This document shows positions 44,059 to 54,020 of a DNA stretch of 63,869 bases, piece after piece. The stretch is from positions 41,672 to 105,540 of the forward strand of contig BCHH01000013.1 in the NCBI GenBank assembly GCA_001599595.1, given 5' to 3'. Under the pieces are notes generated by a model, which worked only from the letters and a program-made list of their open reading frames with translations, had not been told where the DNA came from and did not search any database. Within the stretch, counting starts at the first letter, position 1. Each line of letters begins with the position of its first letter. The translations under genes and the position numbers were made by a program. The DNA comes from Beverwykella pulmonaria (lineage: Eukaryota; Ascomycota; Dothideomycetes; Pleosporales; Melanommataceae).

Positions 44059-46707
44059 ATGAACAAAGCACCTTCTTTCACCCAACATCCTCGCTCTTGG
44101 CCTCCAGACTCAGATACCGCGAAGAATCGAAGAGAAAGTGGCACGCAACCTGCCGTCATCACACCAAAAGCGTCGATTGACGGGCCTGTGCCAACCAAAC
44201 CACCTTCCCCACCCGCTACGCCAAGTATCACTCGCCGGAGTCCGTTTCGAAAAGATTCTCGAAGGTCTCAAAAGTCCTATCCATGGTCCCCTTCCACGTC
44301 TACGGGAGGCATTGAGAGGTCAGTTTCCGACAGTAATCGAAACGAGACTAGGTCAGAGACTGCAACTACATTTTCAGACATCAACGATCTGAGCCCTACG
44401 ACACCCGATCAACTCAGGATGGTCGTGGCCATCGATTATGGAACAACGTTCACTGGTGCGTACTGCCAAAACAACAACACGATGAGAACACCCAAGCCAG
44501 TACTGAGTTACAACAGGTATCGGCTATATGGTGCATGATAACAGCCCCGTCATTCTATCGAACATAAATGTCATCCAAAACTGGGGCCCAGGTATGACAA
44601 ATGACGTCAAGATCCCCAGCGTCATATCCTACTCTCCCTGTAGCGAAGCAAAAGAACAACAGTTTGGCGCAAGTCTCAGTCCCGACGCAGTAGCAATGAT
44701 CAACACTAAGTTGGAACTCGATCCCCAGGATACTAGGCTGGAGGAACTGGATCTTCTCTTACAGGTACTTGAAGGCGTCAAGGATCTTAACTTTGAGCAC
44801 ATAAAGCAGGCGCATGGTCTGCCTGGCTATACATGGAAGGCTCCGGAGGATGTTGTGAAAGATTACCTAGAGAAGGCGTTTGCACACTTTAAGACGGAGA
44901 GTTGCACCGAAATCAATAATAGTATGCCTGTTGATGTGGTCATCACGGTACCGGTGGTAAGGCGCTTTCCCCTTCATACTTATCTGCGTGGCTGACGTAG
45001 GTGAATCGCCATAGAAATGGTCTTACAGAGCCAAGAACTCGACATTCAGGGCCGTTAGATCTGCCGGATTCGATGAGCGCGCATTTAAGCACCTGGAGAG
45101 ATATATCATGGTGACTGAACCCGAAGCGGCCGCATTATACACGGCGAGATATTTGAAGGAGCAGGAGGGAGAAGATCTGAAAGTAAGCGGGCCTATGCGA
45201 GATTACTACAACGGAGTACTCACTCAAAAACAGGTCAAAGACTGTTTCGTACTCTGCGACGCTGGAGGAGGCACAGTGGTAAGGTCCATTTGAGTCCGTC
45301 AACTCAATATAGTTTCTTACGACTGTAGGATGTTGTAGCATATAAGGTGAAGAAGGTTGAGCCACTTGAATTAGAGCAATTGACTGTACCTACAGGTATG
45401 TCACGTATCACATTAAGTCATGTGTCCCAGCTGACAATATAGGCGCAAAATGCGGATCCAGCTTCGTCGACATGGCGTTCCGCGATTGGCTTCGCCGTGA
45501 GCTTGGGGAGGAGAACTACAGTAAACTGGATCCTCGCACTGATAGTGAGAGAATAAGCGCACATGCAACTGAAGGGGGCACGATGAGACTTCTTATACAG
45601 GCTTTCGATACCCGCAAGAAAGCATTCAAGAGTTCATCACAGGACATGCACATAGATCTACCTCCGCCATTGGACAATCTGAGCATTCCTGGAAGAGTGG
45701 AAAAAGGCGACCTCGTTATTACCAAGTACGTGCCCAATACCTTCGAAAGACAGAGCTAAATACTTTAGTGACGACATGCGATTATGCTTCGAAGATTGCA
45801 TCGACGATGTCATCGATCTTATTCAGAATCAAATCGGCCAAGTCGAACATAAGAGATCTAGGGTTCAGGCAAGGTGACCGAGACTCTCGGAATATACGGT
45901 CCTGACTGTTCTCCCTAGGCAATTTTCCTCATTGGTGGGTTCAGCGAGTCACCGTTCCTTCAGGAGGAGCTGGCGTACTCTCTTCGTTTGCGAGATGTCA
46001 GCCTTCGAAGACCATCAACCTCGTAAGTTTCTCCTCCGATACGTTGGGCTTATGCAAATACTCGGCAGGTGGTCTGCCGTCGCTCGAGGAGCAGCGTTGT
46101 ACAGTATGGGGCCATCGGGCCGCATAGATCAAAACCGCATGATACCATGTCCGAGATACTACGGTCTTGTCTTGAACCAGTCTTACTCCAAGAGAATGCA
46201 TGATACGAAGAACGTAGTGACAAATGAGTTCACGAACGAGACCATAGTCAAGAGTCAATTCGACTGGTTTGTACTAAAAGGGGATTTACTTCTACAAAAC
46301 GAGAGTCGCGAGATAGAGAAGGCCGTGGTTTTCCGCTTCCATGAGGATGCGGCAAAGGTATGCACGATTCGCCTCTACGAATATCTGGGCGACAGACTTC
46401 CGGACGAATATGAAACTGCGCATGATGGTCGGTTATCTTACCCTACTTCTTTTAAGTTGCTCACTGATTTATTCCAACAGAGGTTACGCAGGTTGGCGCG
46501 CTTGTTGTCGACCTTTCAGACAAGGGCAATGAGCATTTCGACATACGCCGAAACCCTCAATCTGGGTTGTTATTCTACCAAGTGTCGCTGACAGCAAAAT
46601 TCACCATAGCTGGAACGTCCATGAGATGCGAGTTTTGGTGGAATGACAGCATCATGGCCAAGCTGGTTCTGGATAACATCGATAAGGTCAGTGAGGCCAA
46701 GATGTGA
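44059..46707 (+). CDS. Hsp70-like ATPase without substrate-binding domain
   Basis: Nine exons (44059-44455, 44517-44956, 45015-45278, 45329-45395, 45443-45725, 45769-45868, 45919-46022, 46069-46437 less 10 nt, i.e. ending 46427, and 46481-46707) join to 746 residues in one frame. After a disordered ~115-residue N-terminus (PTKPPSPPATPSITRRSPFR) comes the actin-like fold. Its motifs are VVAIDYGTTFTG (phosphate 1, about residues 121-132), DVVITVPVKWSYRAKNSTFR, VTEPEAAALYTARYL, CFVLCDAGGGTVDVVAYKV (phosphate 2), and AIFLIGGFSESPFLQEEL (adenosine motif, about residue 520). The C-terminal ~200 residues lack the canonical peptide-binding beta domain, as in other fungal Hsp70-like proteins. The intron at 45869-45918 starts with GC (GC-AG type). 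Its divergent neighbour is a coiled-coil protein. Function probably ATP-driven, not a general chaperone. Confidence 0.85.
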
Positions 46708-47574
46708 ATTTTGTCGTCCATTGATCGAGGCCAGATTACTCCATATGTGGCTTACCAGCCCCCTTTGTAGCCACACGGCTGCAATGCCAATGACTGGGAC
46801 GACGGCTATACTTTCAGCTAGCCACGTGTGCACGAATTTAACCTGCTTCATGAGGGGCTTACGCCTATACAGCTTCAAAAAAAAGTCGATGTCTCATTGC
46901 CGTACGATAATCAGGCAGCTTTGCAGAGACAGCGTGGCTAATCTTGCAGCAAGAGTATGCATCTAAGGCATTCGCGAGGCATTCGATACGACATTCTATC
47001 CAATCTGGGCACCCCCTTTATATTCATCTATTGCTTTTCCTAGTTATGATCGTTGTGTGCTACCATACGGTTTCCGCCCGTCTCGTCACGCGTTACGCGC
47101 CACTCGCTATCGTGCACATTCTCCGGACCAGGTAATTTGGCGCGAGAAAAGCAACCTTGGAAGTGCGAATAACGAAAACCGGTGGGATGGTTTGGGATTA
47201 AGCATTTCTAGACACCATAGAGTGAGCAATGAGCAAATCGATTGGACATGATGTATGCTTATCGGCCTATGAATCACCAAGCCCAACGCCTTCAGAATAA
47301 CGCGTCGTTAAGCCCTGACCACAGTGCGCTGTGGCAAGAGCAGCACGCTTCGTGCAGTAGACTGCATGTTTGGCAATGCCGTCGATACCATGCCACTACA
47401 TGTCTCTCGACTTCGCCCCGCGGCGGACACGAAGCCAGGAGGTACTGAGCGCCATAAAACAGTCGAGCCTTCCATGCTGGCCCGGATTCAATCACCGTAT
47501 ACTATCACTCGGAATCATACGCTCAAACCTTTCCCTCTCCCAACTGATCTCGCACCCTCAGCAACTCAGCCATT
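46708..47574. other. Intergenic, no supported gene
   Basis: Between the Hsp70-like and second coiled-coil genes. Short overlapping frames on both strands lack family resemblance. Confidence 0.45.
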
Positions 47575-48330
47575 ATGGGCATCTTCAACAAGAACAAGAA
47601 AAGGCTAGAAGCCGCACAGCAACTCCTCGAAGACACCATCGTCGAGCAAACCCGCAAAGACCATCTCCGACAAGAGGAACACCGCTGCCGTCTCGAAGCC
47701 GAGCGCCGCAACCAGGAAGCCCAACGCCTCGCCCTAGCAGCGGCACATGCCCGGGAAATTGAAAATGAGCGTCGCCAAATCGAGGAATTCCGACGCCAAA
47801 TGGAAGCTGCGCAACTCGCCCGCGAAGAGCTCGAGCGACAAGAGACAGAACGACAAGTCCTGGAGCTAGAGCGTGCGAAAGCAGAGCGCGCCCGCCTCGA
47901 CCGCGAAGCCCGGGCTCGCTGGGAGAAGCAGAAGAAGATTCGGGAAGCCTCACCCGAGACGCTACGCACGCTGCGCGAGCTCGTCCGCGACAAGTACCAA
48001 CTCGACTTAGAGATCTGGCGTCTGCGGAACGCGCGGCGGCCCGATCGGTGGATCGTCGAGGCGAAGATGGAGAAGGCGGATGCGGTGCTTAGGGAGATTA
48101 TGGCCATGGTGGGCGTGTGGCAGGATCAGCGTGATGGGAATTGGGATGATGATGAGTGGGACCGTGTCCAGGAGATTCGTTACAGGCTTGAGAATGGGGG
48201 CACGAGGGTTTGGGCGGAGAATCCGCTGTGGGCGGACGGGAGCGGGAGTACAGGGAAGCGGGCGAGTGCGGTCGCGAGACGGGAGTCTTTGGCTAGGAGG
48301 CATGAGGCTCCAGATCGGCCGTATAAGTAG
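47575..48330 (+). CDS. Coiled-coil protein, 251 residues
   Basis: A single exon starting MGIFNKNKKRLEAAQQLLED. Residues ~10-125 are a continuous Glu/Arg/Gln-rich coiled coil (QEAQRLALAAAHAREIENER, EELERQETERQVLELERAKA). A short globular part follows (ASPETLRTLRELVRDKYQLD, EAKMEKADAVLREIMAMVGV). The tail is basic and low complexity. The 'MGIFNKNKKR' start could be N-myristoylated (Gly at position 2), which I note as a possibility. No family recognised. It is the second coiled-coil gene beside the Hsp70-like ATPase. A strongly Arg/Ser-rich frame on the opposite strand is a shadow of the GC-rich repeat codons. Confidence 0.65.
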   Translation: MGIFNKNKKRLEAAQQLLEDTIVEQTRKDHLRQEEHRCRLEAERRNQEAQRLALAAAHAREIENERRQIEEFRRQMEAAQLAREELERQETERQVLELERAKAERARLDREARARWEKQKKIREASPETLRTLRELVRDKYQLDLEIWRLRNARRPDRWIVEAKMEKADAVLREIMAMVGVWQDQRDGNWDDDEWDRVQEIRYRLENGGTRVWAENPLWADGSGSTGKRASAVARRESLARRHEAPDRPYK

Positions 48331-48453
48331 GAAGAAAGCAGGATGGGTGTTGGATCTGAACGGACGCCTTCACTAGATTGTGTAAACGGAGTTTGAAAAT
48401 ATGGTATTGAACCATAGCGTCCTGTACAGATAGTGAATATAAGATGTGCGATT

Positions 48454-49150
48454 TCACGTCATCTCCTTCCTATTCTTCACCCTTCTCACCATGATCCTGC
48501 CATCAACCACCAATACAACATACACTTCTACAGGCAGATCCTCAGCAATAACACCATGCATTGACATATACTCCATATCCAAAAAAGCCGCCACTCTATC
48601 TCTCACCGCCTTCCTCGGACTCCGCATTCCGACTTCTCTATTGTAATCTTTGGCAAGGATCCGACAGACCTCGACATCGGACCGGATCGTCAGACGCACA
48701 TTGCCTAGGAGCCGTTCCTCGAGACCCGACGTCGTGATGACGGGTCGTCGGACTTCCGCTACGAGGTCTTGGAGCTGCTTGTGTGCGGCGACGAGAGTTT
48801 CTGTGGGTGAGAAGGGGAGGACGGGTATTGTGGCCCATATGTGACTAGCGAATGGAGGCTGCGTTACTCAAGTCAGTGACGGTTCTAGGTGATCCAAAGT
48901 CCCTGCACCGGAACACTGCTATCCCTCTCATGGTGGGTAAGTTTTGAATTGAGTTTCTCACCTCCTCAACGTCCTACACACTCAATACCATGATTACAAT
49001 GCCGTCGCTTCCATATATTTTCCAGAAATCTGTCTTATTTCCGCCCAATGCGGGCTCAAAGATTCGAGAAGGGCCGGCGGTCAAAAATAGACAGACCCCA
49101 AAAGAGGCCCTTCAAGTTCATGCTCAGTCTCTGTTATGTACATGTAGAAC
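48454..49150 (-). pseudogene. Remnant of a ClpB-like AAA+ ATPase C-terminus
   Basis: From 48867 to 48454 one frame reads PPFASHIWATIPVLPFSPTE, then HKQLQDLVAEVRRPVITTSG, LEERLLGNVRLTIRSDVEVC, RILAKDYNREVGMRSPRKAV and ends in a beta-rich tail (VEVYVVLVVDGRIMVRRVKN). The ERLxGN...VC..LA..Y.RE.G.R...RAV pattern resembles the small lid domain that follows ClpB/ClpA-type AAA+ modules. Upstream, separated by a likely intron, degenerate pieces read FEPALGGNKTDFWKIYGSDG and IVIMVLSV before an in-frame stop, with a one-base shift in a T run before them. I see no intact Walker A or B motif. The identification is tentative and rests on the C-terminal part. Confidence 0.4.
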
Positions 49151-49421
49151 TAAGGCGCTAATAAAAGTGATCCGATCTAAACCACTTTCTGCCAATTGTC
49201 AAGTTTGTAGATTCATAATTAGCTCTCTCCAACTTTGAGCATAGTCGTCGCTCATCCTTTGGGCTGAAAGGTATTTCGACACCTCTCTGCGTGTAGCGAT
49301 TTCTAGAGAAAGTTTGGGTCGGTCAGCCACAAGCTGGATGGCTACCACATTTCTCATAGCGTGTTCCACTAGTCACCCGGCCACCCCAGTCATCACCACC
49401 ACGCGCCTTCATATCAAAACA
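49151..49421. other. Flank of the Fot1 relic
   Basis: No terminal inverted repeat of the transposon could be recognised here by eye. Confidence 0.4.
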
Positions 49422-50150
49422 ATGGCAGCATCAGCACATAACAATCAATCATCTCAAAAAGAGGTTGATTTACTTCTTGTTAATCAGGCTATCTAAAATA
49501 ATCAAATTCTAAGCCAACGAAAAGCAGCAAAGTCGCACGAATGTGCTAAAACAATGCTCCAAGACCATCTTAAAGGTGTAATACCACGAGAAGAATCAAA
49601 TGCGCGTAAACGAAACCTTAAGCCTTCAGAGGAGCAGTCTCTAGTTCAATAGATCTTAGACCTCGGTCAACAAGGATTTCCTCCCTATATCATCGACGTG
49701 CGACGAATGGCAAACACATTACTCGTAGCACGCGCTACAGATCCACCACCAGAGCCAGCAGGCAAGAACTGGGTTTCTCGCTTTATCAATAATCAACCTG
49801 AGCTTAAAACGAAATGAAATCGCAATTTCCATTCATGGCAAGCAAATTATGAGGATCTAGGTACAGTCAACGTGTGGTTTCAACACATTCAAGAGACGCG
49901 TCAGTCGTAGAGTCTATCAATTAGGCTGGTATCGAGAGCTACCAGCTAACTAGGTGATTGATATAAGCGATAATAGCTGGACGACTAATCTACTAGTATT
50001 CGAATGGATCAAGCATTTCAATACCCATACTAAATCTCGTGCAAAGGAAATATATTGAGTCCTTCTAGTAGATGGCCATAGTAGCCACACAACACCTAAA
50101 TTCGACCAATACTATTGTACAAACAATATTATCACGCTTTATATACCGTC

Positions 50151-50320
50151 TGTCACGAGAGGGGCAATGATATATTGAGATCACGCGTAAGAACCGTGTG
50201 GAGGATACAAGTGGATTGCTAGGGAAGGAAGAGAAGAAGAGAGAAGCTAGCCATCCTAATAAATACAATGACAGCCACGTATCGCCTGAGTGGCGCATGT
50301 GGCGGACCAGTCCCGTCACA
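50151..50320 (+). mobile_element. Solo LTR 1 inside the Fot1 relic
   Basis: A 170-bp insertion that begins TGTCACGAGAGGGG and ends CCCGTCACA. It is flanked by a perfect 5-bp duplication ccgtc (50146-50150 and 50321-50325). Removing it with one repeat restores the transposase frame (LYIPS to SHLPQPLDV). TG...CA ends and a 5-bp duplication are those of an LTR retrotransposon; no internal region remains. Confidence 0.88.
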
Positions 50321-50682
50321 CCGTCATATACGTCTCATCTTCCTCAGCCGCTTGATGTAAGCTGCCTCTCTCCACTAAAGCATTAGTATGGCCAAGGAAT
50401 CCATCATATTGATAAAGAGGACTTCTTATCAATATATACAAGGATTCGGCCAATCATCTTCAATGAGCAGAATATTAAGAGCGCCTTTCGAGCAGCCGGA
50501 CCAGTACCGTACGACCCTCAGCGTTTTCTATCTCAGCTTACTATCACCAAGACACTTTCTCCACCAAGTACAGCAAATAGTGAGCCACCTCTATAGACAT
50601 TAGAAACACCTCATAATATTACTAAGCTTGAACAGCAAGCACAACTACTTCATACGCTTCTTCAGCGGTCATCATAGAGCCC

Positions 50683-50875
50683 TGTCACGGGAATCATTCC
50701 GGCACCCCATGCCACAGCCCTCCAGCCCGATCTAGCCGTCCAGGTCCGCCTGGACCTGCCGGACCCACAGGGCCCGTCGGCATTCCTGGACGTATGCCAC
50801 CTGAATGTGGCGCCTTATATAAAAGCGCCACTAGCTGTACTGTATGAAGCAATATGTCCGCTAGAGAGAGGTCCA
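50683..50875 (+). mobile_element. Solo LTR 2 inside the Fot1 relic
   Basis: A 193-bp insertion beginning TGTCACGGGAATC and ending AGAGAGGTCCA, flanked by agccc at 50678-50682 and 50876-50880. It holds a TATA-like cttatataaaag at about 50814. Beyond the first seven bases it does not resemble solo LTR 1, so it belongs to another family. Confidence 0.85.
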
Positions 50876-51576
50876 AGCCCTCCTCTGACTCCCCCTTTTA
50901 TAAGACTCCTGCGAGCGAGTATTCTCTCGCTCTTCACGCAACATCCTTGATTCTACACGCATAGCTAGCAGACGTAGCAATATAACCCCTTATCCGTTCT
51001 ATTCACTCCACCTTTGCCAGCTCCGTGACAAGCCAAGTAATCAAGCATTACAGCAACTCATTAAGGGATGCCAGATAGCTATACATTCAGCAGTTATGCT
51101 TGCAAAAGAGAATTCAGCGCTTCGTACGGAGGACCAACGCCGAAAACGTAAACAACAGCATCGACGTTAGTATATCACTCAAGAAGGCGTTTTACAGGCG
51201 CAATAAGGCCAGTTTATGGTCCAGAAGAGAGAAAATAGGAATCAAGAAGTGAATCAGAATAAGGAAGCTATTATACGACAACATGCCCTACAAATCTGTA
51301 GTAACTATAGTATTCAAGGCCATACTATCCGGACATGCCTAGATATTCAGAGAACTTGCTAGTTTAATTTTTAAACCGGTTTCATATTCAAGAGAAGCCA
51401 TAGCATACAACGCAGCGCAAATGATAGGGAAAAAAAGGATTTCTGTGCACTCGAGGTACTATGAAGTCTAAGTACCCATGGTTATGACCCTCCACGGTGG
51501 GAGGCATGTCATGTGGGGATGGAGGTTAACCTACCTCCCTTCGTGCCGTGGCCGGAGTGATAGGTGCCGTCGATAG

Positions 51577-51780
51577 CTAGTTGCGCGAGTTCGTACATTG
51601 GCGTTGGCATGATAGGATTGGATGCATTCCGCTCGGTCGACATAGTGATGGGGGCTTTTTGATCCGAGGATATCTGTTAAAGTTGGCAGTAACAGAATGG
51701 GCCGGCGCTGTAGGGTTGTGCGCTTTGTGCTTGGTCGGCATGCTGGAGTCGGAGGCGGATGCTTTACTCTTGGTCAACAT
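51577..51780 (-). CDS. Possible 67-residue basic protein (doubtful)
   Basis: A short frame starting MLTKSKASASDSSMPTKHK with a strong start context (caccATG) and a TATA-like tataaagcccctc about 75 bp upstream. It is basic and Ser/Thr/Pro-rich and resembles nothing I know. A second frame (MSTERNASNPIMP) overlaps its end, so an unseen intron may alter the product. Confidence 0.25.
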   Translation of the reverse strand: MLTKSKASASDSSMPTKHKAHNPTAPAHSVTANFNRYPRIKKPPSLCRPSGMHPILSCQRQCTNSRN

Positions 51781-51975
51781 GGTGAAGGTGGGTCGTCGTG
51801 GGAATCCGGGTCAAGGTAGAATTGAAAAGAGTATGAGGGGCTTTATATGTAGAAGCGCGGGAGAAATAGACCACCAAAATGAGTGCACACCGTAAAACGT
51901 GAAAGGCTCTCCTGGGTGGGACCAAATTGGGGACGTGAGTACATTCACACCCTCTCGTCTTTTCACCCGTACATA

Positions 51976-52262
51976 TTACAATCGCGCCTTTACACGAACA
52001 TGTTCAGTATAGGAAATCGGAAACCTTCACCATGGAATACAAGATCAATACAGTTCAAATGAGGGATGAGGGTCATATCTTACCATCCAACTTTTCCACT
52101 CGCAATACTTTCACCGAACGCCCAACCAGAATCACTTTTACGATACATGTCAATTTCATCGCCTGGGTTCAGCGCCAACTCGTTGGCGCTTTCAGGCTCG
52201 AAGTGATAGAGCCCCTTGACTCGGGTGGAGCGGCTCTTGGGCCGGCGCGGCAGAGAGGACAT
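51976..52262 (-). CDS. Small SH3-domain protein
   Basis: Exons 52084-52262 and 51976-52024 join across a 59-bp intron (GTAAGA donor, GAAG acceptor) to 75 residues. After a short basic start (MSSLPRRPKSRSTRVKG) nearly the whole protein is one SH3 domain. It starts LYHFEPESANELALNPGDEI (the ALYxF motif), continues DMYRKSDSGWAFGESIASGK, and ends VGWFPISYTEHV (the GWFPxxYV motif split by the intron). SH3 domains bind Pro-rich peptides. It may be an isolated adaptor, or the tail of a larger gene whose other exons I do not see upstream. Confidence 0.75.
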
Positions 52263-52706
52263 GTTTTGAGGAAATTGTTGCGTGTGGGAAAGATGGGATG
52301 TTAGGGTGCAAAGATGGGAGAGAGAAGCCTTTGTTTAACTACTGAGACTGATGTTGAGGGTGTTACGAAGTGGAAGAGTAAGCGGGAAGCGCTAGGTTGG
52401 ACTGGGGAAATGGGGGTTCGGGGGCTGAGAAATGCTCCCACTCCTACTCTAAGGAAGAATTCTCGACCGAAAAGTACATAGTCATCCGCACGTGCTCCCC
52501 TCGCCATTCTTTCTTACAATTCTGCCTTGTTTAGCAGTAAAACATGAAATGTGGTTTCATTGACTTCTTATGGGCAGCCTTGAGCCTCAGCCCCAATCCT
52601 TCCTAAAACGCTATGAAGGCACCGCCTCATTTCAAATCTACAAGAGCGGAGGCCGTACCTTGTCTTCCTACCCATACAGCCACTTGATCTCAACAGACTT
52701 TTTATC
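52263..52706. other. Intergenic, no gene seen
   Basis: Between the SH3 gene and the membrane-protein gene on the opposite strand; presumably a divergent promoter region. Confidence 0.4.
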
Positions 52707-53498
52707 ATGGCACCCTTCTTTGACGTGACGACGCACGTCGACTGCGTTTTCGACTATCCGGGCATCGAAGATGCAATGCCCAGTGTCCTAACCGTCCTCC
52801 TAACCATAGTCATCCTGGTCCTCACCGTCATCATCGAAATCATTGTGCACACGAACAAATTCACGTGGGACTCTGCTGCACGGTCGACCATAGCAAATGA
52901 TGATGGCACGGGACATGGAATCATTGTCCTTCCTGATGTTCTGAAGCATGGTTGGCAACCAACACCCTCCGTCCGCGCAAGCCGCCTCGTCGTTTCCACC
53001 TTCTGCATGGTACCTTTGTGCATCGCGTTCGCCTTCCGCATCATTGGCCTCGAAATGCCCGACTACCCCCAAAGATGCATCCGCAATACCGACGTTGCGT
53101 ATCCGAACTGGATCGTGATTAGTATTCTGAACATCTTGCCGTTCACTATCGCATGTACAGCGTGGCTACGGGCGCTCGTCGACTGCGTGCTGGTACGCTG
53201 GAATACGAGTTTGTTGTACTCTTGTTGGCCGGTGGTGTTGCCGATTATGGCGCCGGTGAAATTGATTAGCAAGGTAGTGGATGCTACGAGGGAAATAGTA
53301 TTGCGAGCAATGGGTGCTTCCGAACGGAAAAAGACGGAGGATATTGAAATGCACAGCAGTGAGGAAGGGACGGCGTTGGTGGGGAATATGGATGGGGATG
53401 GGGATGAGGCTGAAGAGGTGGTCGAGCTTCCGCCAGCTTATGACGAGGTGGGTACTTCGCGGAGCGAGGTCGAGGGGAAGAATGCCGAGACTGTTTGA
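52707..53498 (+). CDS. Fungal membrane protein with C-terminal PY motif
   Basis: A single-exon 263-residue protein. Hydrophobic spans are SVLTVLLTIVILVLTVIIEI, LVVSTFCMVPLCIAFAFRII, WIVISILNILPFTIACTAWL and LLYSCWPVVLPIMAPVKLIS, so four membrane helices are likely. The C-terminal ~60 residues are soluble and acidic, with a LPPAYDEV motif that matches the PPxY ligand of WW domains such as those of Rsp5-type ubiquitin ligases. It could thus be a target of ubiquitin-dependent trafficking; that is inference. I do not recognise the family. Confidence 0.75.
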   Translation: MAPFFDVTTHVDCVFDYPGIEDAMPSVLTVLLTIVILVLTVIIEIIVHTNKFTWDSAARSTIANDDGTGHGIIVLPDVLKHGWQPTPSVRASRLVVSTFCMVPLCIAFAFRIIGLEMPDYPQRCIRNTDVAYPNWIVISILNILPFTIACTAWLRALVDCVLVRWNTSLLYSCWPVVLPIMAPVKLISKVVDATREIVLRAMGASERKKTEDIEMHSSEEGTALVGNMDGDGDEAEEVVELPPAYDEVGTSRSEVEGKNAETV

Positions 53499-54020
53499 AG
53501 CATTGTCAATGTTGTGACACCTTACGCTCTAGAGTGTGTTCGATTCCAAATACAAAAAGCATGACTTAGTAGGAACCGGAGCTTTGAAATGCACTTACCG
53601 TGACCTCGCATCCAGCCACAAAATTCTTTTCCAACAGCTGCCCCCACGACGCCACCCCATCTCTGACTAGAACCACCATGCCAGCATTCTCTCACAATCC
53701 GCTGATAAATGACAATCTCGTGGTCCTTAATCAGCGAAGCGAGCAGCGCGCGCCGTGATGTTTGTGCTTGTGCAGTCATAGACGCCGATAAACTTTCCTC
53801 GCCGACATGCGTATAAGACCGCAAGTAGCCGCAACACCTTCTCCACAGAGTTCACGATAGGAATCTGTGGAGTCATTACAATCGCTCTTCCATACCTCGC
53901 ACGCAAGGGGCCTGACATCATTGGCAATTACATTATGCACCCGCCCTCCCAACGCACCCCTCATCGTTCACCATAGATCGACCTCTCGTTTACGCTTGAT
54001 AGTAATCCTTTAACACATCT
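53499..54020. other. Intergenic, no supported gene
   Basis: About 520 bp; minus-strand frames here overlap one another and lack family resemblance. Confidence 0.4.

Larger units (their letters stand above)
49422..51362 (+). mobile_element. Fot1/pogo-type transposase relic, RIP-damaged
   Basis: After removing two inserted LTRs, the stretch reads as a pogo-family transposase. The N-terminus is a helix-turn-helix segment (AKTMLQDHLKGVIPREESNA) followed by a CENP-B/Tc5-type segment (EEQSLVQ.ILDLGQQGFPP, VRRMANTLLVARATDP, GKNWVSRFINNQPELK). The DDE core has the pieces ISDNSWTTN, LLVDGHSSH and SHLPQPLDVSCLSPLK, and the C-terminus is VPYDPQRFLSQL plus a basic tail ending in CSNYSIQGHTIRTC. Stops fall at expected Gln and Arg codons (TAA, TAG, TGA), the RIP pattern. 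It cannot encode an active enzyme. The span from ATG to final stop is intact apart from the insertions. Confidence 0.85.

Noticed and set aside
47523..48107. Arg/Ser-rich 194-codon minus-strand frame
   Set aside because: It is the complement of the Glu/Arg/Gln codons of the coiled-coil gene; no independent support.
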